Assembly (NCBI RefSeq): GCF_000285275.1 | Contig: NZ_CADO01000139.1 | Coordinates: 399,183-463,182 of the forward strand | DNA: 64,000 bases | Source of the DNA: Acetobacter pasteurianus subsp. pasteurianus LMG 1262 = NBRC 106471 | GTDB taxonomy: Bacteria; Pseudomonadota; Alphaproteobacteria; Acetobacterales; Acetobacteraceae | Direction of reading: 5' to 3' | Part shown: positions 46,264-55,454 of the stretch, one piece after another | Position numbering within the stretch: the first letter of the stretch is position 1 | Layout: every line of letters starts with the position of its first letter | Made by a program: the position numbers and the translations under genes | The notes under the pieces: model-generated | What the model saw: the letters and a program-made list of their open reading frames with translations, nothing else | Told to the model about the DNA's origin: nothing | Database searches by the model: none

Positions 46264-47798
46264 CCCGTCGTTTCTATGTAACTACGCCCATCTATTACGT
46301 GAACGGAGCGCCCCATATCGGCCACGCTTACACGTCTATTGCTGCGGATGTGATGGCCCGCTTTCATCGTCTGGCAGGGGATGAGGTCTTCTTTCTGACG
46401 GGCACGGATGAGCACGGCCAGAAGGTGGAACAGGCTGCGCAGGCCAATGGCACGGATGCCAAAAGTTTTGCGGATAAGGTTTCGGCCGATTTCCGCAACA
46501 TGGCCGATGCCATGAACATCTCTTATGATGATTTCATCCGCACCACAGAACCACGCCACATTACCAGCACGCAGGCATTGTGGAAGAAAGTGGCTGATAA
46601 CGGGGCCATTTATCTAGGCGCGTATGAGGGCTGGTACGCTCTGCGTGATGAATGCTTCTACGGTGAAGATGAACTGGTGCCCGGCCCGGACGGCAAAAAA
46701 GTTGCCCCCACAGGTGCGCCGGTAGAATGGGTGAAGGAACCCTCTTACTTCTTCAAGCTGTCCGAGTATCAGGATCGGCTGTTGGAGCTGTATGAAAACA
46801 ACCCGGATTTTCTGGGCCCACACGGTGCGCGGAACGAGATTGTCAGCTTTGTGAAGCAAGGCCTGCGCGATCTTTCCATCAGCCGTACCAGCTTCAAATG
46901 GGGTATTCCCGTTCCGGGTGACGATAAACACGTTATGTACGTGTGGTTTGATGCACTCGCTAACTATCTGAGCGCTCTGGGCTATCCGGATACCAACGCG
47001 CCGCGCATGGCGTTCTGGCCTGCCAACCTGCATCTGGTCGGCAAGGATATTGCGCGCTTCCATGCCGTTTACTGGCCTGCCTTCCTTATGGCCGCCGGTA
47101 TTGAACTGCCGCGCAAGGTGTTTGCCAACGGCTGGTGGACCATTGAAGGCCAGAAGATGAGCAAATCTCTGGGCAATGTGGTGGACCCGCGTGATCTGGT
47201 GAAGGAATTTGGGCTGGATGCAGTTCGCTTCTTCCTGCTGCGTGAAGTGCCTTTTGGCGGGGATAGTGATCTTTCCCGCAAGGCGCTGATTATGCGCAAC
47301 AATGTGGAACTGGCGAATGATCTGGGCAATCTGGCCCAGCGCACGCTTTCTCTGGTAGCGCGCAACTGCGGTGGTATTCTGCCAGAACGGCGCACGTTGA
47401 CAGAGGAAGATACCCATCTGCTGGGGCAGGTGATGGTGCTGCCCGATCTGCTGAAATCTCAGATTGAGCGGTGTGCCCTTACAGATGCGCTGGAAGATGT
47501 GTGGAAGGTTATCCGCGCCTGCAATGCGTATATCGATCATCAGGCCCCGTGGGCGCTGCGCAAAACAGACCCCGAACGCATGAAGGACGTGCTGCGCGTG
47601 TTGGTGGATGCCCTGCGTGGTATTGCTACCATGCTCCAGCCTTTCATGCCGCAGAGCATGGAGCGCATGCTGGACCAGCTTGCCGTTACGGCAGAAGAAC
47701 GCAGCTTTGCCGCGCTGGAAACGCCATTGCTCGGTGGGCGTCAGCTTCCGGCACCACAGGGCATCTTCCCCCGCTATGTTGAGCCCGAACAGGCATAA
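46260..47798 (+). CDS. metG: Methionyl-tRNA synthetase MetG
   Basis: Class I synthetase of 512 aa. HIGH is at 19-22 (APHIGHAY) and KMSKS at 299-303. The connective region lacks the four-cysteine zinc knuckle and has ECFYGEDELV, so it is the zinc-free subtype. There is no C-terminal tRNA-binding extension. The stop overlaps tatD (TAATG). Confidence 0.96.
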   Translation: MTRRFYVTTPIYYVNGAPHIGHAYTSIAADVMARFHRLAGDEVFFLTGTDEHGQKVEQAAQANGTDAKSFADKVSADFRNMADAMNISYDDFIRTTEPRHITSTQALWKKVADNGAIYLGAYEGWYALRDECFYGEDELVPGPDGKKVAPTGAPVEWVKEPSYFFKLSEYQDRLLELYENNPDFLGPHGARNEIVSFVKQGLRDLSISRTSFKWGIPVPGDDKHVMYVWFDALANYLSALGYPDTNAPRMAFWPANLHLVGKDIARFHAVYWPAFLMAAGIELPRKVFANGWWTIEGQKMSKSLGNVVDPRDLVKEFGLDAVRFFLLREVPFGGDSDLSRKALIMRNNVELANDLGNLAQRTLSLVARNCGGILPERRTLTEEDTHLLGQVMVLPDLLKSQIERCALTDALEDVWKVIRACNAYIDHQAPWALRKTDPERMKDVLRVLVDALRGIATMLQPFMPQSMERMLDQLAVTAEERSFAALETPLLGGRQLPAPQGIFPRYVEPEQA

Positions 47799-48610
47799 TG
47801 ATGACAGAGGACAGTACAAAGTTGGCAGGGTTAATAGATTCTCACTGCCATCTTGATCATTTTTCAGCCGAGGAAATGCCAGAACTGCTTGAGGCCGCCA
47901 AAGAGGCGGGCTTAAGTGGAATGGTCACCATCGGCACCCGCTTGGCCCGTGCTCCAGAACAAAAGGCTCTGGCCAAGCTGGATACGCCAGATATGCGCCT
48001 ATGGTGCACCGTTGGCACACATCCAGACCATGTGGAGGAAGAACCTCTGCCCAGCGTTGCGGATATTGTGGCCATTGCTGATGTGCCTGAAGTGATTGGT
48101 ATTGGTGAAACCGGGCTGGATTACTTCCACGGCAAGGAAGATGTGCGCCCGCTCCAGCACGAATATTTTCGCCAGCATATTCGTGCCGCGCGGGAACTGG
48201 ATGTGCCGGTTATCATCCACGCCCGTCAGGCGGACGAAGATGTGGCCACAATTTTAGAGGAAGAACATGCAAAAGGGGCTTTCCCCATTTTGCTGCATTG
48301 TTTTGCCTCTGGCCCGGAACTGGCGCAGCGCGTGGTGAATCTGGGCGGGTATGTCAGTTTTTCAGGTATCGCCACATTTCCGAAATGCGATGAAATTCGG
48401 GCTGTCGCGCGCGATCTTCCGGCAGATCGTATTGTGGTGGAAACGGATTCTCCCTACCTCGCGCCCGTGCCAAAGCGCGGTAAGCGCAATCAGCCTGCTT
48501 TTGTAGCGCATACAGCAGCCCGAATTGCGCAGGAACGCGGTATGGAACTGGCAGATTTCACACGCATGACCACCGAGAATTTCTACCGGTTATTCCGCAA
48601 GGCAGTGTGA
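47798..48610 (+). CDS. tatD: TatD family metal-dependent deoxyribonuclease
   Basis: TIM-barrel hydrolase of 270 aa, a 3'-5' DNase and repair/quality-control enzyme in other bacteria. Metal ligands are seen in LIDSHCHLDHF (N-terminus), GIGETGLDY, HARQAD, LLHCF and ETDSPYLAPVP. The start MMTED overlaps the metG stop. It is followed by the MBL hydrolase after about 30 bp. Confidence 0.93.
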   Translation: MMTEDSTKLAGLIDSHCHLDHFSAEEMPELLEAAKEAGLSGMVTIGTRLARAPEQKALAKLDTPDMRLWCTVGTHPDHVEEEPLPSVADIVAIADVPEVIGIGETGLDYFHGKEDVRPLQHEYFRQHIRAARELDVPVIIHARQADEDVATILEEEHAKGAFPILLHCFASGPELAQRVVNLGGYVSFSGIATFPKCDEIRAVARDLPADRIVVETDSPYLAPVPKRGKRNQPAFVAHTAARIAQERGMELADFTRMTTENFYRLFRKAV

Positions 48611-48641
48611 TGGTTGCCGAGAGAATGTGGGGGAAACGGGT

Positions 48642-49436
48642 ATGAAAATTACAGTGCTGGGGTGTGGTGGGTCTGCCGGTGTGCCTATGGTTGGTGGGGC
48701 CGATGGCCACGGAATCTGGGGCGCGTGTAACCCCAAGGAGCCTCGGAACACCCGTACCCGTTCCTCCATTCTGCTGCGGTTAAAAAACGGTGCTGGCGTA
48801 TTGGTAGATACGGGGCCGGATTTGCGTGCGCAGCTTTTGGCAAATGGTATTAAGGATTTTGAATCTATCATCTTCACTCATGCCCATGCGGATCATATTT
48901 CCGGGCTGGATGAAGTGCGCGCCATTAACCGCGTGATTCAAAAACCTTTACATGCTTATGGAGCCGCGGAAACGCTGGAAGATATTCAGCGGCGGTTTGA
49001 TTATGTGTTTAAACCTTGGACACCGCCAAACTTCTTCCGTGCTGTGGTGGAAGCGCACCCTGTAAAAATGCGGCAGCCTGTTACCATAAGCGGCACGGAA
49101 TTTACTTTGTTTGACCAAGTGCATGGGCGCGTTGGATCAACAGGTGTGCGGTGTGGAGACTTTGTTTACAGCACCGATGTTATGGAGTTTCCCGAAGACT
49201 CTGTGGAAGTTTTGCGTGGGGTGGATACATGGATGGTGGATTGCTTCCAGCGCCAGCCCCATAGCGCACATGCATGGCTGGAACGGGTGTTGGAATGGCA
49301 GCAGGCTATCAACCCACGCCGCATGATACTCACCCATATGGGCCCGGATATGGATTGGCAGTGGATGCAGGATCATCTTCCCGCAGGTATTGAGCCTGCA
49401 TGGGATGGCGCTGTGTTTGAGGTGGCTGACCCCTAA
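48642..49436 (+). CDS. Metallo-beta-lactamase fold hydrolase (PhnP-like)
   Basis: 264 aa. The metal-binding motif is THAHADHISG (near 85-94), with additional ligands in a VHGRVG... and a C-terminal LTHMGPDMD. The N-terminus ITVLGCGGSAGVPMVG is typical of the PhnP/RNase Z-like group that often follows tatD. The ATG at 48642 has GGGGGAAACGGG upstream. It is probably a phosphodiesterase; its substrate is unknown. Confidence 0.88.
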   Translation: MKITVLGCGGSAGVPMVGGADGHGIWGACNPKEPRNTRTRSSILLRLKNGAGVLVDTGPDLRAQLLANGIKDFESIIFTHAHADHISGLDEVRAINRVIQKPLHAYGAAETLEDIQRRFDYVFKPWTPPNFFRAVVEAHPVKMRQPVTISGTEFTLFDQVHGRVGSTGVRCGDFVYSTDVMEFPEDSVEVLRGVDTWMVDCFQRQPHSAHAWLERVLEWQQAINPRRMILTHMGPDMDWQWMQDHLPAGIEPAWDGAVFEVADP

Positions 49437-49442
49437 AAATAA

Positions 49443-49470
49443 CAGAGGGTCTGCCTTCGCAAACCCTCTG
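49443..49470 (-). terminator. Intrinsic terminator between the MBL gene and the universal stress gene
   Basis: The 8-bp stem CAGAGGGT/ACCCTCTG (49443-49450 with 49463-49470) is followed on the minus strand by TTATTTTTAGGG. It therefore terminates the minus-strand universal stress gene well, and may also end the plus-strand operon. Confidence 0.75.
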
Positions 49471-49483
49471 CACCTTTGCTGCT

Positions 49484-50362
49484 TTAGCGGCTCATCAGCA
49501 CCGTAATATCGGCATGTTCCAGCGTATAACGGGTAACACCACCCAGAATGAGCTGGCGTAGGCGAGAGTGTGAGTAAGCACCCATTGCCAGCATGTCGGC
49601 ATCAAAGTCCTTACACGCAGCTTCCAGCCCTTTGCCTACATCCCGATCTACGGGCGGGAATTCCACACAATCCGCCGTAATGCCGTGAATGGCCAGATAG
49701 TCCACCACGTCCTGCGCGGTGGGGCCACGGCGCTGGTAATCTCCGCAGTGCAGCACGCGCACGGCATCTGCGGTTAATGCCCATGCCAGAGCGCCACGCA
49801 GGGCGGATGAGGCCTCTGCCGTGCCATTCCATGCAATGCAAACACGTTTGATAAGCCCTTTGGGCGGCGTGCGCGGGGCAATAACTACCGGGCGTCCGCT
49901 ATCAAACAAAACGGCATGCAGGGTTTCGGAAGATGAAACAGCATCACCCGAATCAGGGTGCGGTACGAGTGTGAAGTCAGACAAACGTGCCTGTGCAGGC
50001 ACGATTTCACTTTCCGCACCACGCATGATGTTAAAGCTGATTGTCGGCGCATCCATAGGGAAGGGGCCGCGCGGGGGCACAACCTGAATATCTGGATGCG
50101 CGGCCACAAAACGTTCAAACAGGGCATGCACTTCATGCGCATGGCGTGCACCTTCGTGCTCGGCAGAGCGCATCAGGTCTTCCACCATGGCGCCGGAAAG
50201 GCCTTCGCCAGCCAGTGGTGCCATTTCCCGCCCATCTGGGCGCACATGCAGCACAGCCAGATGCGCGCCAAAGCGGCGGGCAAAATTGTAGCCTCGGATA
50301 AGTGCGGCTTCAGCATTGGAGGTGCTGGGAAGCGGCAGCAGAATTTTACGAACGTCTTTCAT
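49484..50362 (-). CDS. Universal stress protein family, two-domain
   Basis: 292 aa with two UspA-like halves. The first opens with KILLPLPSTSNAEAALIRGYNFAR. The second has RVCIAWNGTAEASSALRGALAWAL, then MLAMGAYSHSRLRQLILGGVTRYTLEHADITVLMSR, where GGVTRYTLEHA matches the nucleotide-binding G-x2-G-x9-G(S/T) region. It is probably a stress-related nucleotide-binding protein. The upstream repeat TCATTT-ATA-AAATGA (50381-50395) is 19 bp before its start. Confidence 0.88.
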   Translation of the reverse strand: MKDVRKILLPLPSTSNAEAALIRGYNFARRFGAHLAVLHVRPDGREMAPLAGEGLSGAMVEDLMRSAEHEGARHAHEVHALFERFVAAHPDIQVVPPRGPFPMDAPTISFNIMRGAESEIVPAQARLSDFTLVPHPDSGDAVSSSETLHAVLFDSGRPVVIAPRTPPKGLIKRVCIAWNGTAEASSALRGALAWALTADAVRVLHCGDYQRRGPTAQDVVDYLAIHGITADCVEFPPVDRDVGKGLEAACKDFDADMLAMGAYSHSRLRQLILGGVTRYTLEHADITVLMSR

Positions 50363-50417
50363 TCTTATTTTTCTCCGCTGTCATTTATAAAATGATGTGT
50401 TTCAAGTGGCTGTGCGC

Positions 50418-51056
50418 TTACGGATATAAACGCGTAACATCCCAATCGTTTCCATTACGTGCCCATACGGCGCGATCATGCAAGCGGAAGCGCCGTTCCT
50501 GCCAGAACTCAAAATATTCGGGGTTTACCCGGTAGCCAGACCAGTTGGCCGGGCGGGGAATAGGATCTTGCGGATATGCTTCTTCAACCTGTTTCAGGCG
50601 TTCTTCAAATACGGAGCGGTCTGCCAGCGGGCGGGATTGATCCGATGCCACAGCACCAAGGCGCGAAACACGGCTCCGACTCGCAAAATACGCATCGGCT
50701 TCTTCCGGCGTTACGGGGGTTACTGCCCCTTCAATCCGAATCTGGCGGCGCTGGCTTTTCCAGTGGAATAGCAGGGCTACGTGCGGATTTTCTTCCAACT
50801 CACGCCCCTTGCGGCTGTGCGTATTGGTGTAAAAAACAAACCCTCTATGGTCTGCCCCTTTCAGCAGCACAATGCGGGCCGATGGTCTGCCATCCCGCGT
50901 GGCTGTGGCCAGCACCATGGCGTTGGGGTCGTTCACCTCTGTCTTTTCCGCCTCCTTCATCCATGTCTCAAACAGCGTAAACGGGTTGGCTGCCAGATCA
51001 ATCAGAGGCTGACTGTCTAATGGGAGGGCTGCGGGAGAAGGTGAGGTTTCCGTCAT
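50418..51056 (-). CDS. pdxH: Pyridoxine/pyridoxamine 5'-phosphate oxidase PdxH
   Basis: FMN enzyme that makes pyridoxal 5'-phosphate. It has 212 aa from the ATG at 51056; an ATG at 51098 would add 14 residues. Motifs include ARIVLLKGADHRGFVFYTN, HWKSQRRQIRIEG, and the C-terminal RLHDRAVW...WDVTRLYP. It is divergent from fabI and probably separately transcribed. Confidence 0.94.
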   Translation of the reverse strand: MTETSPSPAALPLDSQPLIDLAANPFTLFETWMKEAEKTEVNDPNAMVLATATRDGRPSARIVLLKGADHRGFVFYTNTHSRKGRELEENPHVALLFHWKSQRRQIRIEGAVTPVTPEEADAYFASRSRVSRLGAVASDQSRPLADRSVFEERLKQVEEAYPQDPIPRPANWSGYRVNPEYFEFWQERRFRLHDRAVWARNGNDWDVTRLYP

Positions 51057-51243
51057 GCTCGGACTCAATTCGTGTTCGTTTACGTCAAGCTGCGGCATTG
51101 CAGCTTTGTGCCTGTTATCATACTCCTACGTTCACCGGGTTTGAAGCATGTGTGTCGCTTTGCTCTTGTTTCAATAGCGCGTGTATGCGACCAACCAGCG
51201 AACATTCGGATATTTGAACAACAGAAATAGGTTGAGGTCTCGC

Positions 51244-52083
51244 ATGTCTTCTCCCAACGCCACATTGCCTGCTCAGGGAACGCTCATGAAGGGCAAGAAG
51301 GGTCTGGTAATGGGTGTCGCTAATGATCGTTCCATTGCATGGGGCATTGCCTCCGCCGTTGCGGCACAGGGTGGGGAGCTTGCGTTTACGTATCAGGGCG
51401 AAGCTCTGGGTAAGCGCGTGCAGCCTCTGGCAGAAAGCGTGGGCTCCAGCCTGGTTCTGCCCTGCGATGTAACGGATGACGCCGCCATTGATGCCGCTTT
51501 TGCCACCATTGAAAAAGAATGGGGTGAGCTGGACTTTGTGGTGCATGCCATTGGCTGGGCAGACAAGCAGTTCCTGCGTGGGCGGTATGTTGATACCCCG
51601 CGTGAAGCGTTTTTGAAGGCGCTGGATATTTCCTGCTATTCCTTCACGGCCGTTGCGCAGCGCGCTTCCAAGCTGATGAAAAATGGTGGCTCCTTGCTGA
51701 CCCTGAGCTATCTGGGTGCAGAACGGGTGATGCCGCATTACAACGTGATGGGCATTGCCAAGGCCGCGTTGGAAGCTTCTGTGCGGTATATGGCAACAGA
51801 TCTGGGGCGTGATGGCATTCGTGTAAACGCTATTTCCGCAGGCCCCATCAAAACCCTTGCCGCCAATGGCATTGGGGATTTCCGCTATATTCTGAAGTGG
51901 AACCAGTATAATTCTCCGCTCGAACGCAACGTGGCGTTGGAAGAAGTGGGTGGCGCTGGCCTGTATATGGTGTCTGATCTTTCATCCGGCGTAACGGGTG
52001 AAGTGCACCATGTGGATTGCGGTTACCATGTTGTGGGCATGAAAAACCCGACTGCCCCTGATATTTCTGTAGCTGGGGACTGA
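51244..52083 (+). CDS. fabI: Enoyl-[acyl-carrier-protein] reductase FabI
   Basis: NADH-dependent last reductase of the fatty acid elongation cycle. It has 279 aa. The cofactor motif is GVANDRSIAWGIA (24-36), and the catalytic pair is Y156/Y166 with K173 (Y-x6-K). The open frame extends 21 codons upstream of the ATG at 51244, but GAGG precedes that ATG and the length fits. It is 9 bp upstream of aroC. Confidence 0.95.
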   Translation: MSSPNATLPAQGTLMKGKKGLVMGVANDRSIAWGIASAVAAQGGELAFTYQGEALGKRVQPLAESVGSSLVLPCDVTDDAAIDAAFATIEKEWGELDFVVHAIGWADKQFLRGRYVDTPREAFLKALDISCYSFTAVAQRASKLMKNGGSLLTLSYLGAERVMPHYNVMGIAKAALEASVRYMATDLGRDGIRVNAISAGPIKTLAANGIGDFRYILKWNQYNSPLERNVALEEVGGAGLYMVSDLSSGVTGEVHHVDCGYHVVGMKNPTAPDISVAGD

Positions 52084-52092
52084 GGGCGCGCC

Positions 52093-53163
52093 GTGTCTTA
52101 CAATACCTTCGGACAGCTTTTCCGTGTGACCACTTGGGGTGAAAGCCACGGCCCAGCTATTGGCTGTGTGGTGGATGGATGCCCGCCGCGTCTGGCGCTC
52201 ACAGAAGCAGATATTCAGCCGTTTCTGGATAAGCGCAAGCCAGGGCAATCTGCCTTTACCACACAGCGTAAAGAGCCGGATCAGGTGCGTATTCTGTCTG
52301 GCGTGTTCGAAGGGCAGACAACAGGCACGCCAATTTCCCTGATGATCGAAAACACAGATCAGCGCTCGCGCGATTACGGCGATATTGCCCGTACATATCG
52401 GCCCGGCCATGCTGATCTGACGTATGATCTGAAATACGGCATCCGTGATTATCGTGGTGGGGGCCGTTCCTCCGCGCGTGAAACGGCGTGCCGTGTGGCA
52501 GCCGGTGCTGTGGCCCGCAAGATTCTGGGCGATGGCGTGCGTATTCGTGCTGCACTGGTGCAGCTTGGCCCGCATGATATCGACCGCACGCGTTGGGATT
52601 GGGAAGAGGTAAACCGCAACCCCTTTTTCTGCCCAGATGCAGGTGTGGTGGCAGAATGGGAAGAATATCTTGCGGGTATTCGCAAGGCGGGGTCTTCCAT
52701 CGGTGCTGTGATTGAGGTTGTGGCTGAGGGCGTGCCCGCCGGTTTGGGTGCACCCGTTTATGGCAAGCTGGATTCAGATCTGGCTGCGGCCCTCATGAGC
52801 ATCAATGCCGTAAAGGGCGTTGAAATTGGAGATGGCTTTGCTTCTGCTTCCCTCACGGGGCAAGAAAATGCAGATCCGTTATATATGCGAGACGGCAAGC
52901 TGACTTTTGGTGCCAACCACGCAGGTGGTATTCTGGGTGGTATTTCCAGCGGTCAGCCTATTGTGGCCCGCTTTGCCGTTAAGCCTACCAGCTCCATGCT
53001 TACGCCAGTCCCGTCCATCACCACGGATGGTAAGGAAACGGAAGTGATTACCAAAGGCCGGCATGACCCATGCGTGGGTATTCGTGCTGTACCAGTAGGT
53101 GAAGCCATGATGGCCTGCGTGTTGGCAGACCATCTGATGCGCCACCGGGCACAGGTGGGCTAA
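52093..53163 (+). CDS. aroC: Chorismate synthase AroC
   Basis: FMN-dependent last enzyme of the shikimate pathway. It has 356 aa from GTG at 52093. Motifs are [20 protein letters not shown] at the N-terminus, [19 protein letters not shown] near 120-138, and the C-terminal [17 protein letters not shown]. It follows fabI and probably shares its transcript. Confidence 0.97.
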   Translation: MSYNTFGQLFRVTTWGESHGPAIGCVVDGCPPRLALTEADIQPFLDKRKPGQSAFTTQRKEPDQVRILSGVFEGQTTGTPISLMIENTDQRSRDYGDIARTYRPGHADLTYDLKYGIRDYRGGGRSSARETACRVAAGAVARKILGDGVRIRAALVQLGPHDIDRTRWDWEEVNRNPFFCPDAGVVAEWEEYLAGIRKAGSSIGAVIEVVAEGVPAGLGAPVYGKLDSDLAAALMSINAVKGVEIGDGFASASLTGQENADPLYMRDGKLTFGANHAGGILGGISSGQPIVARFAVKPTSSMLTPVPSITTDGKETEVITKGRHDPCVGIRAVPVGEAMMACVLADHLMRHRAQVG

Positions 53164-53173
53164 AAAGCCCACC
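53154..53173. terminator. Short hairpin between convergent aroC and osmC
   Basis: GGTGGGCT (53154-53161) pairs with AGCCCACC (53166-53173), loop AAAA, and overlaps the aroC stop. No strong T tract follows, so activity is uncertain. Confidence 0.55.
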
Positions 53174-53184
53174 CACTCAGCTTA

Positions 53185-53619
53185 TTAGTCTAGCAAAGTG
53201 GCTTCCAAAGTAATGGAGGCCCCTTTGAACAGTTTGGAAACCGGGCAGCCTTCCTTGGCTTTTGTAGCTAGTTTTTCAAACTGATCAGCCGTAGCACCCG
53301 GAATGCGCGCCTTAAGGGTGAGGTTGACTTTATCTATTTCAAACCCGCCGTCCTTTTTGTTCAGGCTTACGTCTGCGCGTGTATCAATTGCAGAGGCGGT
53401 CAGCCCTGCTTCACCCAGAATGAGCGAAAAAGCCATGGAAAAACAGGCCGCATGAGCAGCGCCCAAAAGCTCTTCAGGGTTAGAGCCGGGCTTGCCTTCA
53501 AAACGGGTGTTAAAGCCATAAGGCTGGTCTTTTAAGGCGCCGCTTTCGGTTGAAATTGTGCCTTTGCCTTCTTTAATGGAACCTTCCCAATGTGCGGAAC
53601 CGTATTTGATAATGCTCAT
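53185..53619 (-). CDS. osmC: OsmC family peroxiredoxin
   Basis: Reduces organic peroxides with two cysteines. It has 144 aa with C59 (GAAHAACFSMA) and C125 (EGCPVSKL), the OsmC/Ohr pair. LLGAAHAACFSMAFS favours OsmC over Ohr. GTTAG-type repeats lie 30-50 bp upstream. It is convergent with aroC and divergent from mqo. Confidence 0.92.
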   Translation of the reverse strand: MSIIKYGSAHWEGSIKEGKGTISTESGALKDQPYGFNTRFEGKPGSNPEELLGAAHAACFSMAFSLILGEAGLTASAIDTRADVSLNKKDGGFEIDKVNLTLKARIPGATADQFEKLATKAKEGCPVSKLFKGASITLEATLLD

Positions 53620-53647
53620 GCCAAAGCCTTTTCATTTATGTGTGAAT

Positions 53648-53672
53648 GTTAGAAAACCATTCTAACGGTTAG
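53648..53672. promoter_or_regulatory. Three GTTAG half-sites between osmC and mqo
   Basis: GTTAGAA (53648-53654) and TTCTAAC (53660-53666) form a perfect 7-bp inverted repeat with a 5-bp spacer; CTAAC-G-GTTAG follows at 53662-53672. It lies 29-53 bp upstream of the osmC start codon and is a plausible repressor or redox-regulator site. Confidence 0.5.
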
Positions 53673-53906
53673 CAGCCAAAACGCCCTTATGGGGGAATGG
53701 TTCAGGAAAAGCTGCCATGCTCTCGCAGAGATGAGCAGGCGAGAGCGCAACGATGTGCCTATAATGCTTTCCAGTTAAAGGCCTGCCGCGCGCGCATACT
53801 TCTTTCTTGCATGCAAAAGAAGTTGGGGGCATGTGCAGGTATGGATCCAGCCCTGCCAGCATGTAAGGTGCAAGAGGCAGATACGGCTGACAATGCGGAG
53901 ACCACG

Positions 53907-55406
53907 ATGAGTTCCACCACGACCGATACCGCTTCTTCTGTTGATGTCGTCCTGATCGGTGGGGGCGTCATGAGCGCCACGCTGGGAACCCTGCTGCGGC
54001 AGCTTCAGCCGGACTGGAGCATCAGCATTTTTGAACGCCTGGATAGCGTGGCGGAAGAAAGCTCCAACGCCTGGAACAATGCCGGTACAGGCCATTCTGC
54101 TTTGTGTGAGCTAAACTACACACCACAGCAGGCGGATGGCAGCGTTGATATCTCCAAGGCTATCAACGTCAACGAGCAGTTTCAGGTTTCCCGCCAGTTC
54201 TGGACGTATCTGGTTGAGCAGAACATTCTAGCTTCTGCGCGAGATTTTTTAACCCCCGTGCCGCATATGAGCTTTGTGTGGGGGGATAAAAACGTGTCCT
54301 TCCTGCAGGCACGTTATAAGGCGCTGAGCGAACATCCGCTGTTCTCCGGCATGGAGTTTACGCAGGATCAGGCACAGATTGCGCAGTGGGCACCGCTGAT
54401 TATGCGTAACCGCCCCGCGGGGCAAAATCTGGCAGTTACCCGCAGCTTGCGCGGCACGGATGTAAACTTTGGTGCACTCACGCGCTTGCTGTTTACCTAT
54501 CTGGTCAGCACGCCAGCCTGCACATTGCACACCAAGCACGAGGTGCATGATATCCGCCGTGATGCAGATGGCCGCTGGGTTATCAAGGTGCAAGATACGC
54601 GCCTGAATACGGAACGTGAGGTTAAGGCGCGGTTTGTGTTTATCGGTGGTGGTGGTGGTGCTCTGCCATTGCTGCAGAAAACGGGTATTCCGGAATCTCG
54701 CGGCGTTGGTGGGTTCCCGGTCAGCGGACAGTTTCTGCGTTGCACCAACCCGGATCTGATTGCCCAGCACCATGCCAAGATTTACGGCAAGGCTTCTGTT
54801 GGTGCGCCTCCCATGTCTGTTCCGCATCTGGATACACGCATGATAGACGGTACACCGGCACTATTGTTTGGCCCATATGCGGGCTTTTCTACCCGGTTCC
54901 TGAAAAACGGTTCCTTGATGGACCTGCCGCGTTCTATCCGGGCAAGCAACATCAGCGCCATGCTGGCAGTAGCGCGTGATAACTGGCCGCTTACCAAGTA
55001 TCTGATCGAACAGGTCATGCAGTCCCACAATGATCGGATCAAGGCGTTGCGCGACTTTATTCCCGATGCGCAGGCCAAGGATTGGGAACTGGTTGTGGCT
55101 GGCCAGCGCGTGCAGATTATCAAGAAAGACGCCAAAAAAGGCGGTGTTCTGCAATTTGGTACGGAAGTTATTTCCAGCGCAGATGGCTCTGTGGCTGCAC
55201 TTCTGGGGGCTTCTCCGGGCGCCTCAACCGCAGCTCCAATTATGCTGACGGTTCTGAAAAAGTGCTTTGCCAGCAAGCTGCCTGAGTGGGAAGAAAAGCT
55301 GAAGCAGATTATCCCATCTTACGGCCAGAAACTGGCAGATAATCCGGCACTTTGTGCGCAGCTATTTGATAAAACCACCAGTGTTCTGGGGCTGAAAGAA
55401 GCCTGA
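53907..55406 (+). CDS. mqo: Malate:quinone oxidoreductase Mqo
   Basis: FAD-dependent peripheral membrane enzyme oxidising malate to oxaloacetate with quinone. It has 499 aa. The FAD site VVLIGGGVMSATLG is near 13-26, and Mqo-specific segments are SSNAWNNAGTGHSALCELNYTP and FGPYAGFSTRFLK. The frame is open 70 codons further upstream (53697), but the ATG at 53907 has GCGGAG just before it and the family N-terminus. A strong terminator follows. Confidence 0.95.
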   Translation: MSSTTTDTASSVDVVLIGGGVMSATLGTLLRQLQPDWSISIFERLDSVAEESSNAWNNAGTGHSALCELNYTPQQADGSVDISKAINVNEQFQVSRQFWTYLVEQNILASARDFLTPVPHMSFVWGDKNVSFLQARYKALSEHPLFSGMEFTQDQAQIAQWAPLIMRNRPAGQNLAVTRSLRGTDVNFGALTRLLFTYLVSTPACTLHTKHEVHDIRRDADGRWVIKVQDTRLNTEREVKARFVFIGGGGGALPLLQKTGIPESRGVGGFPVSGQFLRCTNPDLIAQHHAKIYGKASVGAPPMSVPHLDTRMIDGTPALLFGPYAGFSTRFLKNGSLMDLPRSIRASNISAMLAVARDNWPLTKYLIEQVMQSHNDRIKALRDFIPDAQAKDWELVVAGQRVQIIKKDAKKGGVLQFGTEVISSADGSVAALLGASPGASTAAPIMLTVLKKCFASKLPEWEEKLKQIIPSYGQKLADNPALCAQLFDKTTSVLGLKEA

Positions 55407-55415
55407 TGCTACATA

Positions 55416-55445
55416 GAGCCTGCCTGTTATAAGGCAGGCTCTTAT
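55416..55445. terminator. Strong hairpin between convergent mqo and queD
   Basis: GAGCCTGCCT (55416-55425) pairs perfectly with AGGCAGGCTC (55432-55441), loop GTTATA, followed by TTATTGCGTTTT. Confidence 0.8.
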
Positions 55446-55454
55446 TGCGTTTTA

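Noticed and set aside
46614-47819. 401-codon open frame antisense to metG
   Set aside because: Same reason: a mirror of metG codon bias, with no family features and no ribosome site.
53697-53906. 70-codon in-frame extension of mqo
   Set aside because: It contains no conserved residues and many Cys/Arg/Lys; the ATG at 53907 has a ribosome site and the standard FAD motif follows directly.
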